A stretch of 64,000 nt of DNA from CAVVTR01 sp963751245 (GCA_963751245.1 CAVVTR010000001.1:1-64000); one strand, 5' to 3'. Positions 37,262-48,300 are shown, counted from the stretch's first letter. Numbers and translations: made by a program. Notes: generated by a model not told the origin, from the sequence alone.

Positions 37262-37954
37262 TCAGGCGACGGGAAGCTCGATGACGCGGCCCCGCCGCGG
37301 CCGCGTGCTGGCGAACAGAAGCGCCCGCGCGATCTCCACCGGGTCGATCCAGCGGCCGGTGTCGGCGCCGGGCATGGCGCGGCGGTTGGCGTCGGTGTCC
37401 ACGGGCGCCATGGGATAGACGATGGCGACACCCACGCCGGTGCGGCGGAGCTCCTGCTCCAGCGAACGCAGGTACAGCGCCACGGCCCCCTTCGCCGCGG
37501 CGTAGAGCGCCATCTCCGCGGCCCCGCCCCGCCACACGGCGCTGCTCGAGAACCCCGCGACGAAGCCGGAGTCCTGCTCGAGGAGACGGGGAAGCAGCGC
37601 CCGCACCGCGCAGAAGAGCGTGCGCACGTTGACGTCGAACATCCGCTCGTACATCGCCTCGTCGGCCTCGACGGCGGGACCGGCGGCGAACCCGCCGGCG
37701 GTGTGGATCAGACCGTCCACCCGCCCGAAGGCGCGCACCGTCTCCTCCACCATCCGGGCGGCGTCCGCCGGCGAGGTGAGGTCGGCCACGACGGCGAGGG
37801 CCCCCAGCGCCCCGGCCCGCCGCTGCACGGTCTCGGCGGAACGGTCGGCGAGCGCCAGCCTCGCACCCGCCTCGTGGAACGCCTCGGCAACCGCGCCGGC
37901 AACGGCGCCGCCGCCCCCCGTGATGATGTACACGCCGTCGTTGGTGATCTCCAT
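37262..37954 (-). CDS. Short-chain dehydrogenase/reductase
   Basis: A 230-residue classical SDR. The N-terminal nucleotide motif is YIITGGGGAVAGAVAEAF, followed by ADLTSPADAARMVEE (adenine pocket), IHTAGGFAAG (NNAG-like) and the catalytic set SSSAVW, then YAAAKGAVALYLRSL with Tyr-x-x-x-Lys. MAPVDTDANRRAMPG resembles the substrate loop. It should be an NAD(P)H-dependent alcohol/ketone oxidoreductase; the substrate is unknown. AGGAGG precedes the ATG at 37954. It lies 90 bases upstream of the candidate selenoprotein on the same strand, possibly co-transcribed. Confidence 0.85.
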   Translation of the reverse strand: MEITNDGVYIITGGGGAVAGAVAEAFHEAGARLALADRSAETVQRRAGALGALAVVADLTSPADAARMVEETVRAFGRVDGLIHTAGGFAAGPAVEADEAMYERMFDVNVRTLFCAVRALLPRLLEQDSGFVAGFSSSAVWRGGAAEMALYAAAKGAVALYLRSLEQELRRTGVGVAIVYPMAPVDTDANRRAMPGADTGRWIDPVEIARALLFASTRPRRGRVIELPVA

Positions 37955-38232
37955 GGCTCCTCCTGATCCTCCGGCCCGGGAACCGGCCGAAGACGCACCC
38001 GCTGCGTGGCCCGAGCTGTTCATCGCGCTGCAACACCCCGCGCGGGGCGCGATCTTCCCCGCCGCGCGGGCGCGCCCTCGCGGCACGGGGCGGCTCCGGC
38101 CACGCCGCCACCGGGGCAGGAGGGAACAAACCCGGGCGCGTCCAGGGTTCCCCAGGACGAGATCCGGTTCAACGCAGCGTGGCGTTTCGACGAGAGGGGG
38201 AAGGCCGGGACCGGGGCTCGGGGAGGACCGCC

Positions 38233-38412
38233 GTGGACGTCCTGTGGAACCTGATGATCTTCACGCTGGGCTTTCTTTCCGGCGGCCTGGTGGTCGTGGG
38301 CGTGCTGTTCGTCGCGCGGATGCGGGCCGAGGCGGAGCAGGCCGGCGATCAGCTCCTCGACGACCTCGGCCCCGTCGTGGCGCGGAAGTTCTTCGAGGCG
38401 ACCCAGGAGTGA
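38233..38412 (+). CDS. Small single-helix membrane protein
   Basis: A 59-residue protein from GTG 38233, with GGAGG 6 bases upstream. Residues 6-29 (LMIFTLGFLSGGLVVVGVLFVA) are one membrane helix, followed by a charged helix (RMRAEAEQAGDQLLDDLG) in the cytoplasm. No family recognised. The 250 bases before it, between this gene and the divergent SDR, hold no other gene. Confidence 0.5.
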   Translation: MDVLWNLMIFTLGFLSGGLVVVGVLFVARMRAEAEQAGDQLLDDLGPVVARKFFEATQE

Positions 38413-38434
38413 GCCGCGGCCCCGGAGGCCCGGG

Positions 38435-39010
38435 TCAGGGCGCCCGGTGGACGGAGCCGATCATCGCGTCGAAGGCGTAGCGCTCTGCCCGCATGGTCTC
38501 CCTCGGCCCCACGCACTTGAAGAAGACCGGCCCCGAGGGCCCCTGGACGGCGGCGCCGAGGAGCTCGGCGTCCGGCATCCGCTCCCTGGGCTTCGTCGCG
38601 GGTCCTCCCGCCGCCAGGTAGGTGCCCCGGATCTCCACGGCGGTGACCTTCAGGCCGGCGATCGGCTGCGTGACGCGGACCGGCGCGGGCACGCCCTGGA
38701 ACTGCCCCGCCCAGCGGTCGATGTTGGCGTCCACCGAACCGCCCTGGTCGCGCCCGAAGAAGTACACGGCGCACTCCCCGGCCGTCGCCCCCGGAGCGGC
38801 GGGAATCGCGTAGGTGGCCACCCTCATGGCGCGGGAGGGCTGCGCGGTCCAGGCGTCGGGGACCGTCCAGACGACGCCCGCGACCTCGTGGACCGGCCCC
38901 GCCCCGGGGACCGGCGCCGCAGCCCCGGGGCCGCCCGGTTGCGCGCACGCCGCCGCCAGCGCGGCCGCGACGAGCGCGAGCGTCAACCGGATCGATCTTC
39001 CCTGTCCCAT
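38435..39010 (-). CDS. Putative lipoprotein of unknown function
   Basis: A 191-residue protein with a lipoprotein signal (LTLALVAAALAAACAQPG; lipobox Cys at about residue 21). The mature part contains VVWTVPDAWTAQPSRAMRVATYAI and GGSVDANIDRWAGQFQG, a pattern I have seen in exported proteins of Acidobacteriota and Planctomycetota, with no known activity. The ATG at 39010 fits the signal peptide; the longer frame above it adds an unlikely charged extension. It converges with the small membrane protein. Confidence 0.65.
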   Translation of the reverse strand: MGQGRSIRLTLALVAAALAAACAQPGGPGAAAPVPGAGPVHEVAGVVWTVPDAWTAQPSRAMRVATYAIPAAPGATAGECAVYFFGRDQGGSVDANIDRWAGQFQGVPAPVRVTQPIAGLKVTAVEIRGTYLAAGGPATKPRERMPDAELLGAAVQGPSGPVFFKCVGPRETMRAERYAFDAMIGSVHRAP

Positions 39011-39138
39011 GGACCGGCCCCCAGGCTCCCCGCGTGTCGCCAACACGCCCGCTCCTACCGCTATTTCGGCCCCGGACGAGCGCGCCCGGGAGAATGAACC
39101 GCGAGCGGAACGCGTCTTAGAAGGACGGGGAGGTGATC

Positions 39139-40413
39139 GTGGATCCGAAGCGTACCGGGCCTGACGCGGAACCGCTTGCGGCGCTGGCGGCGGAGGAGTT
39201 CACGCCACACTTCGGGGAGTCGCCGGCGGGACAGCACGACGAGCCGCGCTGGCAGCGCCTGCGCGAGGCCGGCACCGAGGTCTGGTTCGACACCGGAGAC
39301 CTCGACGCCATCGGCCGTCGGTGGACCCGCCAGTGCAGCGCGGTGACCACCAACAACACCCTGCTCAACAACGAGGTCCAGAAGGGCCAGTACGACGAGC
39401 TCGTCCGGCGCGCCGCCGGGCTGGCCCGGGCACGCCTGGGCGCCGGTGCCCACGACCGGCAGGTCCTCCTGGAGATCGCCTTCGTGCTCAACGCGCGCCA
39501 CGCCCTGCGCCTGGTGGAGGCCTTCGACGCCCACGTGTCCGTGGAGGAGCACACCGACCTCGCCGAGGACCTCGACGGCTCCCTCGCCTTCGCCCGGCGC
39601 TTCTTCGCCGTCTGCCCCGAGCGCTTCTACGTGAAGATCCCGCTCACTCCGTCGGGGCTCATCGCGGCACGCCGGGCGCACGACGAGGGCATCCCCGTCA
39701 ACCTCACCCTGGGGTTTTCCGCCCGGCAGAACTACCTGGCGGCGCGGTTCGCCCGCCCCGCCTTCGTCAACGTGTTCCTCGGCCGGCTCAACGCCTTCGT
39801 GGCCGACAACGACCTTGGCGACGGCGTCAACGTCGGCGAGAAGGCGGCGCTGGCCAGCCAGGAGGCCGTCCGCGGGCTGCGCGCCCGCCCCGGAGTCCCC
39901 TCCCGCCAGATCGGCGCGTCCATCCGCAGCGGGGACCAGGTGGCGAGCCTGGCGGGCCTCGACGTCATCACCATGCCCACCTCCGCCGCCGACGAGTTCC
40001 TCGCCCTTCCCTCCCCGTCCCTCCGGCACCGGACGTCCGAAGACCTGGACATCGTCCTCGCGGAGGGCGTGGAGGCCCGCACGGTGGGGCTGCACACACT
40101 CTGGGAGATCCCCGACGGGCTCGAGCGCGCCTGCGACGAGCTGGACCGCCACGATCCCGCCGGGCTCGAGCCCGACGCCCTCGTCGAGGTGCTCGCGCGT
40201 CACGGCGTCGGTGATCTGCTGGTGCGCTGGAGCGACGAGGAGGTCGCCGCCTCGCGGGAGGAGGGGAAGATCCCCTCCCTGCGGCGCTGGGGCGGGGACC
40301 TGGCCGCGGGCAGAATCGGCCTCGACGCCCTCATGAACCTGGCCGGGCTGAACAGCTTCGTCACCGACCAGAAGTCCATGGACGACAGGGTGGCGCGTGT
40401 CCTCGCCCGGTGA
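39139..40413 (+). CDS. Transaldolase-family protein
   Basis: A 424-residue transaldolase. The Schiff-base lysine lies in RFYVKIPLTPSGLIAARRAH (about residue 167), with the following strand VNLTLGFSARQN typical of the family. Other features are WFDTGDLDAI (metal-free class I Asp), TTNNTLLNN and NVFLGRLNAFV. It is longer than the compact forms (about 220), with a C-terminal extension of about 100 residues. It should exchange dihydroxyacetone units between sugar phosphates in the pentose phosphate pathway. GTG 39139 has GGGGAGG 6 bases upstream, better than GTG 39133. The next gene overlaps its end by 17 bases. Confidence 0.85.
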   Translation: MDPKRTGPDAEPLAALAAEEFTPHFGESPAGQHDEPRWQRLREAGTEVWFDTGDLDAIGRRWTRQCSAVTTNNTLLNNEVQKGQYDELVRRAAGLARARLGAGAHDRQVLLEIAFVLNARHALRLVEAFDAHVSVEEHTDLAEDLDGSLAFARRFFAVCPERFYVKIPLTPSGLIAARRAHDEGIPVNLTLGFSARQNYLAARFARPAFVNVFLGRLNAFVADNDLGDGVNVGEKAALASQEAVRGLRARPGVPSRQIGASIRSGDQVASLAGLDVITMPTSAADEFLALPSPSLRHRTSEDLDIVLAEGVEARTVGLHTLWEIPDGLERACDELDRHDPAGLEPDALVEVLARHGVGDLLVRWSDEEVAASREEGKIPSLRRWGGDLAAGRIGLDALMNLAGLNSFVTDQKSMDDRVARVLAR

Positions 40414-40828
40414 GGCCGCGACGCGTCCGCGCGGCGTCGCGGAGCGGCGGCGCGCCCCTCTCGCCGTGCTCCTCCTGGCCGCGGCCGCACCGGGGTGCGC
40501 CACCGTCCGCGTTTCCTCGTACCGCACGCCAGGCGTTGGGCCGTTCCCGCCCACCGCTCCAAGCTCCGTGGAGATCCTCCGGCGGATGCCGCGGGGCGGG
40601 ATCGTGAGATTGGGCGAGATCGTGCTCCGTCCTTCCGGCGCCCCCACGGTGGAGCGGATCGAGGCCGCCCTCAGGACCGAGGCCGCCGCCATGGGCGCAC
40701 AGGCCGTCGTCGTCGTCGAGGACCGCACCCGCGAGAGCGGGCGCCCGGGGCGCGAGCCAGGGTGGGGGCGGGCCGGCGTGCCCCGCTACGGCCGCCGCAT
40801 CACCGCCGTCGCCGTCCGCTACCGCTGA
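40397..40828 (+). CDS. Small lipoprotein
   Basis: A 143-residue protein from GTG 40397, overlapping the transaldolase end. The hydrophobic signal LAVLLLAAAAPGC ends in a lipobox cysteine at about residue 34. The mature part reads PPTAPSSVEILRRMPRGGIV, RLGEIVLRP, then RTEAAAMGAQAVVVVEDR, which resembles the small YbjQ/DUF4156-like lipoprotein domains. The role is unknown, and coupling to transaldolase may only reflect compact packing. Confidence 0.6.
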   Translation: MSSPGEAATRPRGVAERRRAPLAVLLLAAAAPGCATVRVSSYRTPGVGPFPPTAPSSVEILRRMPRGGIVRLGEIVLRPSGAPTVERIEAALRTEAAAMGAQAVVVVEDRTRESGRPGREPGWGRAGVPRYGRRITAVAVRYR

Positions 40829-40946
40829 CAAAGCCCGGACCCCCGGTCACCGGTCTCGGGAGCCCGTTCCGGGAACCCGGCGGCACCCTCCTGCGTATCT
40901 ACAGGCATAGACACGGCGCAAGCGACGAGCCGGCGGGAGGTTGGAG

Positions 40947-42083
40947 ATGAAACGGAGCAGCCAGCGAACAAGACTCGGGATGGCGCTGTCGGCGGTGGCG
41001 GCGCTCCTCGCCGGTGCCGCCGCGCTGCACGAGCTCCGTCCCGCCGCGGCGGGCGGCCCGCCCGCGTCCCCCACGGCGGCGGCGAAGGCGGCTGACGAGA
41101 GCGGGCCCAGGCCCGTCACGGTCAGCGTGGAACCCGCCGCGACGGGCTCGGTGTCGTCGTACCTCACCGCCACGGCCAACCTCGTCTCCGAGAGCGACGT
41201 CGAGGTGCTCGCCGAGACAGAGGGCCGCGTCACGCGCGTCCTCGTCGAGGAGGGCGACCGCGTGGACCGGGGACAGCTTCTCGCCGTGCTGGACCGGGAG
41301 GACGCGGAGATCGTCTTCAACAAGGCCCGCCTGCGCGAGGAGAACACCCGGACCGCCTTCGACCGGGCCGCCGAGCTGCGCCGGGAGAACCTCGTCGCGC
41401 AGCAGGACTTCGACCGGGTGAGCACGGACTACCGGCTCGCCGAGCAGGAGCTGGCCGAGGCGCGGTGGCGCCTGGACAGGACCGGGATCCGGGCGCCGTT
41501 CTCCGGCCGGCTCACGCAACGCTTCACGACGGCGGGGCAGCATGTCGCGCCGGGTACGCGCCTCTTCCGGGTCACCGCCTTCGAACCGCTGATCGCCCGC
41601 GTCTACGTGCCCGAGCAGGATGTGCTCGCGCTCCGGGAGGGGCGCACGGTGCGCATCGCGCTCAAGGCCGACGAGCAGGTGACGTTCGACGGGCGGATCC
41701 GGCAGATCAGCCCCGTGGTGGACCCCGCCACCGGCACGGTGAAGGTGACCGTCGAGGCGGCCCGGCCCCCCGAGCAGGTGCGGCCCGGGGCCTTCGTGAC
41801 CCTCCAGATGGTGCGGGAGACCCACGACGACGCGGTGCTCGTGGCCCGCCGTGCGCTCGTCCGCGAGATGCAGCAAGCCCACGTGTTCGTCGTCTCCGAC
41901 GGTCTCGCCGAGCGCCGCGAGGTCACCCTGGGGCTCGAGGACGGAGACCGCTACGAGCTCACCTCCGGCGTCCGCCCCGGCGAGCAGGTGGTGGTCGCCG
42001 GGCAGGGCAACCTCCGTCACGGTGCCCCGGTGAAGGTGGTGCCGTCGGAGCCCCCCCCGACCGACCTCGTCGCCAAACTCTGA
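40947..42083 (+). CDS. RND efflux periplasmic adaptor subunit
   Basis: A 378-residue HlyD/AcrA-type membrane fusion protein. The N-terminal anchor (GMALSAVAALLAGAAALHEL) is followed by a lipoyl half-motif (VEVLAETEGRVTRVLVEEGDRVDRGQLLAVLD), a helical hairpin (about residues 110-165) and the second lipoyl half (TGIRAPFSGRLTQRFTTAGQHVAPGTRLF), then a beta-barrel. It bridges the RND pump to an outer-membrane channel. GGGAGG lies 6 bases before the ATG. It is the first gene of an operon with two RND pumps, and 25 bases separate it from the first. Confidence 0.92.
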   Translation: MKRSSQRTRLGMALSAVAALLAGAAALHELRPAAAGGPPASPTAAAKAADESGPRPVTVSVEPAATGSVSSYLTATANLVSESDVEVLAETEGRVTRVLVEEGDRVDRGQLLAVLDREDAEIVFNKARLREENTRTAFDRAAELRRENLVAQQDFDRVSTDYRLAEQELAEARWRLDRTGIRAPFSGRLTQRFTTAGQHVAPGTRLFRVTAFEPLIARVYVPEQDVLALREGRTVRIALKADEQVTFDGRIRQISPVVDPATGTVKVTVEAARPPEQVRPGAFVTLQMVRETHDDAVLVARRALVREMQQAHVFVVSDGLAERREVTLGLEDGDRYELTSGVRPGEQVVVAGQGNLRHGAPVKVVPSEPPPTDLVAKL

Positions 42084-42108
42084 CCATCCGGATCCCGCGG
42101 AGCGTCCC

Positions 42109-45100
42109 ATGAAGCTGATCGACTTCTCCCTGAGTCGGCGGGTGTCGGTGTCGATGGCCGCGGTGGCGGTCCTGCTCTTCGGCATCGTGGCGTTCACCCG
42201 GCTGCCCATCAACCTGCTGCCCGACCTCTCCTACCCCAGCCTCACGGTGGAGACGCGCTACCCGGGCGCGGCCCCGGCCGAGATCGAGGCGCTCGTCAGC
42301 CGGCCCGTCGAGGAGGCGGTCGGGATCGTGCCCGGTGTACGGAAGCTCACCTCCGTCTCCCGGCCCGGCGTCTCCCAGGTGATGCTCGAGTTCGAGTGGG
42401 GGCGCGACATGGCGTTCGCCGCCATCGACGTGCGGGAGAAGCTGGACGCCCTGCGCCTGCCGCGCGAGGCGGGCGAGCCGGTGTTGCTCCGCTTCGACCC
42501 CTCCAGCGAGCCGATCATGCGGCTCTACGTCACCGGCGGGAAGGACCTCTACCGTCTGCGCTACGTGGCGGAGGAGATGCTCAAGAAGGACCTGGAGTCC
42601 ACCCAGGGCGTGGCCGCGATCAAGGTCAGCGGCGGCTACGAGAACGAGATCCAGGTGACGGCGGACCAGGGCAAGCTGGCGCTTCTCGGCCTCACCATCT
42701 CGGACATCGACGACAGGCTCCTGCGCGAGAACGTCAACCAGGCGGGGGGCAGCCTGTACGAACGGGAGGCACGCTACCTGGTCCGCGCGCGCAACGAGTT
42801 CAGCAACCTCGACGACATCGCGGACACGGTGGTGGCGATCCGGGACGACCGCCCCGTGCTGTTGCGCGAGGTGGCCACGGTGGAGCGGGGACACCGGCGG
42901 CGCGAGGTGATCACCCGCTTCGGCGGGGAGGAGGCGGCGGAGCTCGCCGTCTACAAGGAGGGGGACGCCAACACGGTGGCCGTCGCCCGCGCCGTCCGGG
43001 CGAGGCTCGCCCGGGTCAGCGGCGAGATCCCCGAGGGGCTCTCCGTGGTCACCGGCGTGGACCAGTCGCGCTTCATCCGCGCGTCCATCCGGGAGGTCCT
43101 CGACAACGCCCTCCTCGGCGGCCTGCTCGCCATGGCGGTGCTGATGCTGTTCCTGCGCGACCTCCGCGCCACGATCATCATCGGCGTCTCCATCCCGCTG
43201 TCCATCGTGGCGACCTTCTTCCTCATGTACCAGACCGGTACCACCCTGAACATCATGTCCCTGGGCGGCCTCGCCCTGGGCGTCGGCATGCTCGTCGACA
43301 ACGCCATCGTCGTCCTCGAGGCGATCTTCAAGCGGCGGGAGGCCGGCGCCACGGCCCTGGAGGCCGCCCGGGTGGGCGCCTCCGAGGTGGGGCGCGCGGT
43401 GGTCGCCTCGACCCTCACCACCGTCGCCGTGTTCCTGCCCGTCGTGTTCCTGGAGGGGGTGGCGGCCCAGCTCTTCCTCGACATGGCGCTCACCGTCTCC
43501 TTCTCGCTGCTGGCTTCCCTGGCCGTGTCCCTCACCCTCATCCCCATGATGGCCTCGCTGGCCCCAGTCCACGAGGCGACCTCCGGGACGCTCGCGGACG
43601 CCGGCGGCGCCCCCCGCGGGCGGCTGCGGCGCTGGCTCCGGGGAGCGCTGGTCACCGCCCCCGGCTGGTGCGTCGCCCGCCTGCGGCGCGTGCTGGCCGC
43701 GGCGGGGCGCGGGTTGGCCCGCGCCCTGCGGCCGGTGGTGTGGCCCTTCGACCGCGCTCTCGCCGCCCTGGTGAGGACCTACCCGGGCGTCCTTGAGCGG
43801 GCGCTGGACCACCGCGGCGCCGTTCTCGCCGGGGCGCTCGCCGCCTTCGCGGCCACCGCGGCGCTGGTGCCCCGCCTGGGCCTCGACCTCATGCCCACCT
43901 TCACCCAGGGGGAGTTCAGCTATCGCCTGCAGCTTCCCGAGGGCACCCCCCTCGAGGTCACCGACTCCGTGGCAGCGGGGATCGCCTCGGTGCTCCGGGA
44001 CACCGGCACCGTGGACGCCTACGCCACCGTCGCGGGGGGCGCCGCCATCTCCCTGACCAGCACCGGCACCGAGGGGGAGAACGTCGCCACCCTCCAGGTG
44101 CGGATGAAGGCGGGCACCTCGGCCGAGGCCGAGGAGGCGGTGATCGGCAGCCTCAGGCGCCGCCTGGACGCCGACGGCCGGCTCGTCTACACCTTCCAGC
44201 GCCCCAGCTACTTCACCTTCCGCACGCCCGTCGAGGTCGAGGTGTACTCCGACTCCCTGGAGCAGCTCCATGCGGTCTCCGCGGCCCTCTCCGGCCGCAT
44301 CGCCGCCGTCGACGGCCTGGTTGACGTCAAGACCACAGCCGAGCAGGGCAACCCCGAGCTGCAGGCGACGTTCCGCCGCGACCAGCTCGCCCGGGTGGGG
44401 CTCGACCTGTTCCAGGCGGCGGCGACCATCCGCAGCAAGGTCCAGGGGGACGTGGCCACCCGCTTCCTCGAGGGCGACCGGGAGATCGACATCCTGGTGC
44501 GCTCGGTGGAGCTGGGACGGGCCTCCCTGGACGACGTGCAGAACATGATCGTGGGGCAGCGCGACGGCGTTCCCATCTTCCTGAAGTCGGTGGCCGACGT
44601 GCGGCTCACCGAGGGGCCCAGCGAGATCCGCCGCATCGGGCAGAAGCGCGCCGCGGTCATCGCCGCCAACCTGTCCGGACGGGACATGGGCGCCGCGGCC
44701 GCGGACATCCGCGGCGTCATCCGCGACGCCGCGCTGCCCGCGGGCGTCAGCGCCTTCGTCGGCGGGCAGCAGGAGGAGATGGCCCGCTCCCTGCGCTCCC
44801 TCCTGCTCGCCATGGCGCTGGCGATCTTCCTCGTCTACCTGGTGATGGCCTCCCAGTTCGAATCGTTCCTCCACCCCTTCGTGATCATCTTCACCCTGCC
44901 GCTGGGCGCCATCGGCGCCGTTGGCGCCCTCGCCGTCACGGGGCGGTCCATCGACATCGTGGCGATGATCGGCATGGTGATGCTGGCGGGCATCGTCGTG
45001 AACAACGCCATCGTGCTGGTGGACGCCGTCAACCAGCGCCGGCACGCCGGCCTCGACCGCCGCGCCGCCATCCTCGACGCCGCCGCCAGTCGGCTGCGGC

Positions 45101-45339
45101 CCATCCTGATGACCTCGGCCACGACGATCCTGGGGCTGCTCCCCATGGCGCTGGGGCTGGGTGAGGGCGCCGAGCTGCGGGCGCCCCTCGCGGTGACGGT
45201 CATCGGCGGCCTCGGCATGGCCACGCTGCTCACGCTGGTGGTGATCCCGGTGGTCTACTCGCTGCTGGACCGCAAGGCCTTCGCCGTCCCGAGCCCCGGC
45301 GCCGCGCCCGCGGAAGGCGACGGAGGGAACGCTCCATGA
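42109..45339 (+). CDS. RND efflux permease, first of two
   Basis: A 1076-residue inner-membrane proton-driven pump. TM1 (VSVSMAAVAVLLFGIVAFTRLP) with INLLPDLSYPSLTVETRYPG is the family start. The proton-relay region reads LALGVGMLVDNAIVVLEAIF (about residue 395), with one Asp followed by Asn rather than the AcrB-type Asp-Asp. ESFLHPFVIIFTLPLGAIG and MLAGIVVNNAIVLVDAVN are TM10-11 features. An insertion of about 60 residues rich in Arg/Ala (around residues 495-560) sits before the second half. Export of hydrophobic or toxic compounds is likely. Its stop overlaps the next ATG (ATGA). Confidence 0.92.
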   Translation: MKLIDFSLSRRVSVSMAAVAVLLFGIVAFTRLPINLLPDLSYPSLTVETRYPGAAPAEIEALVSRPVEEAVGIVPGVRKLTSVSRPGVSQVMLEFEWGRDMAFAAIDVREKLDALRLPREAGEPVLLRFDPSSEPIMRLYVTGGKDLYRLRYVAEEMLKKDLESTQGVAAIKVSGGYENEIQVTADQGKLALLGLTISDIDDRLLRENVNQAGGSLYEREARYLVRARNEFSNLDDIADTVVAIRDDRPVLLREVATVERGHRRREVITRFGGEEAAELAVYKEGDANTVAVARAVRARLARVSGEIPEGLSVVTGVDQSRFIRASIREVLDNALLGGLLAMAVLMLFLRDLRATIIIGVSIPLSIVATFFLMYQTGTTLNIMSLGGLALGVGMLVDNAIVVLEAIFKRREAGATALEAARVGASEVGRAVVASTLTTVAVFLPVVFLEGVAAQLFLDMALTVSFSLLASLAVSLTLIPMMASLAPVHEATSGTLADAGGAPRGRLRRWLRGALVTAPGWCVARLRRVLAAAGRGLARALRPVVWPFDRALAALVRTYPGVLERALDHRGAVLAGALAAFAATAALVPRLGLDLMPTFTQGEFSYRLQLPEGTPLEVTDSVAAGIASVLRDTGTVDAYATVAGGAAISLTSTGTEGENVATLQVRMKAGTSAEAEEAVIGSLRRRLDADGRLVYTFQRPSYFTFRTPVEVEVYSDSLEQLHAVSAALSGRIAAVDGLVDVKTTAEQGNPELQATFRRDQLARVGLDLFQAAATIRSKVQGDVATRFLEGDREIDILVRSVELGRASLDDVQNMIVGQRDGVPIFLKSVADVRLTEGPSEIRRIGQKRAAVIAANLSGRDMGAAAADIRGVIRDAALPAGVSAFVGGQQEEMARSLRSLLLAMALAIFLVYLVMASQFESFLHPFVIIFTLPLGAIGAVGALAVTGRSIDIVAMIGMVMLAGIVVNNAIVLVDAVNQRRHAGLDRRAAILDAAASRLRPILMTSATTILGLLPMALGLGEGAELRAPLAVTVIGGLGMATLLTLVVIPVVYSLLDRKAFAVPSPGAAPAEGDGGNAP

Positions 45340-48300
45340 ACCTCCCCCGCCTCGCCGTCCGGCGGCCGGTGACCACGCTCATGATCCTGGTGAGCATCCT
45401 CGTCATCGGGGGCATCGCGCTGGTCCGCCTGCCCCTGGCGTTCCTCCCCGAGGTGGACGCGCCGTTCATCGTCGTGTCCATCCCCTACCCCGACTCCAAC
45501 CCCACCCAGGTGGACAAGGAGATCGCCAGGCCGGTGGAGGAGGTCCTGGCCACGCTGTCGGGCGTGAAGAAGCTCCGCTCCACCTCCAGCGCCGACGCCG
45601 CGGTGTTCGAGCTCCGCTTCGACTGGGGGCAGGACCTGGACGTGGTGAAGATGCAGGTGGGCGAGAAGCTGGCCCAGGTGAGGCCCGCGCTTCCCCCCGG
45701 CATCGGCGACGTCCAGGTCTTCTCCTTCAACACCTCCACCATCCCGGTGGTCCAGGCGCGGCTGTCGGCGCGGGGCGTGGACCTGTCGAAGAACTGGGAC
45801 CTCCTGGAGTCCCGCGTCATCAACCGGCTCCGGCGCGTTCCCGGCGTGGCGCGCGTCGACCTCAACGGGGTGGCGCCGCGGGAGGTCCACATCGACCTCG
45901 TCCTCGACCGCCTCCAGGAGCACAGCGTCGAGGTGGGGGCCCTCATCGCCCGCCTCCGCAACACCTCGTCCAATCTCGTCCTCGGCCAGGTGGACCACGC
46001 GGGCCTGCGCTACACGGCGCGCGCGGTGGGCGCCTTCGACTCCATCGAGGCCGTCCGCGACTTCCCCGTCGACGACCGCGGCCTGCGCCTGTCGGACATC
46101 GCCGACGTGAGCTTCGCCCTCCCCCTCATCACCTACGGCCGCCACCTGGACCGCACCTACGCCGTCGCGCTGGACGTCTACAAGGAGTCCACGGCCAACA
46201 CGGTGGACGTCGTCCGGGACGTCACGCGGGTGATCAAGGAGGACATCGGCAGGGACCCGCTGCTGGCCGGCGTGGAGCTGTTCGTCTGGGAGGACCAGGG
46301 GGAGGCGATCACCGGCGCGCTCCACGGACTGTCCAACGCCGGGCTGCTCGGCGGGGTCCTGGCCGTCCTCGTCCTCTACTTCTTCCTGCGCCGCGCGGAC
46401 TCGACCCTCATCGTGTCCCTGTCGATCCCGTTCTCGGTGATCGCCGCCTGCGGCGTCATGTACTTCCTCGGCAAGTCCCTCAACGTGCTGTCCATGATGG
46501 GCCTGATGCTGGGCATCGGCATGCTCGTGGACAACGCCATCGTCGTCCTCGAGGCCATCGACCGGCGCCACCGGGAGGAGCCCGACACGGCCCGGGCGGC
46601 GCTGGAGGGCGCCGGGTCGGTGCGTCTGGCGGTCATCGCCTCGACGCTGACGACGCTCATCGTGTTCCTCCCCCTCATCGTGGGCGCCCAGACCCAGCTG
46701 ACCACCTGGCTGCGGGAGATCGGCATCGCCATCTGCCTCGCCCTGGTCTGCTCGCTGTTCTCCTCCCTCACCCTGATCCCCCTCATGTCCGCCCACGTCC
46801 TGAGGGCGCGCGCCACGTCAGAGGTACGCTCCCTCGTCCGCCTCGAGGAGGCCTACGGACGCACCCTGGACTGGACGCTCCGCCACCGCGTGGCCACCTC
46901 CCTGCTGCTGCTCGCCGCCATGGCCGCGGGACTGGCGCCGCTGTTCACGGGCATGGTGAAGACGGCGATGTTCTCGGGGCAGGTCAACGAGCGGCTCGCC
47001 CTCCACTACGAGTTCGCGGACTTCCGGTACACGTCGGAGGTGGAGCGGGTCGTCGATCGGGTGGAGGCGTTCCTGTACGCCCACCCTCAGGACTTCGAGG
47101 TGGGCTCCGTGTACTCGTACTACGAGGACAACAGCGCCACGAGCACCATCGTGCTCCGCCGCAAGGACCTCACCGACGAGCAGGTGACGGCGCTGCGCCA
47201 CCGGATCCGGGACCAGCTGCCCGTCATCCCGGGGGTGAGGCTCTACTTCCGCGACGACAGCGACGAGGGGGGCGGCACCACCGCCTTCTCCGTGAAGCTC
47301 TACGGCCAGGACAACACCGAGCTGCGTCGCCTCACCGAGGAGGCCGCGAAGGAGATCGAGGGGCTGGAGGGCGTCTCCGACGTCACGACGTCCTTCCGCC
47401 ACGGCCGCCAGGAGGTGCAGGTGGCCATCGACCGCGACAAGGCCGCCCGGCTCGGGCTCACCGCCAGGGACCTCTCCGACGTGTTCGCCTTCTCCCTGGG
47501 CGGCATGCGCCTGCAGCGCTTCAACACCGGGGAGCACGAGGTGGAGACCTGGCTGGCGCTGCGCCTGGAGGACCGCAGCAACCTGGACGACCTGCGCCGC
47601 ATCGGGATCCGGCGCGTGGGGGACCAGACCGTGCTGCTGGGCGACGTGGCCAGCTTCGCCATCGTCACCCGGGAGCAGGAGATCGCCCGCGAGGATCGCA
47701 AGATCCGCGGGCTGGTCAACGCCACCTACGAGGGCGGTGACTGGAGCCGGACCCGCAAGGCCGTCACGGAGAGGATGAACGCCATCGACCTTCCGCCCGG
47801 GACCTCCTGGTCGTGGGACGACCGCACCCTCGAGCAGGACGACCAGTCCTCCCAGATGGGCGTCAACTTCCTCCTCGCCCTCCTCCTCGTGTACCTGCTC
47901 ATGGCCTCCCTCTTCGAGTCCCTCGCCCAGCCCTTCGCGATCCTGTTCTCCATCGTGTTCGCCCTGCCCGGCGCGGCGTGGGCGTTGGCCATCACCGGCA
48001 CCCCCCTGAACCTCATGGCGCAGATCGGGCTGCTCATCCTGATGGGCGTGGTCGTCAACAACGGCATCGTGCTCCTGGACCACATCAACCAGCTGCGCCG
48101 CGCCGGCGTGCCCCGGCACGAGGCCATCGTGCGGGGAGGCCGCGACCGCCTGCGGCCGGTGCTCATGACCGCCACCACGACGATCCTCGGGCTGCTGCCC
48201 CTGGCGTTCAGGGGCAGCACCGCCGGAGGCCTGTTCTACTTCCCGCTCGCCCGCACCGTGATGGGCGGGCTCGTCTCCTCCGCCGCGCTCACGCTCCTGG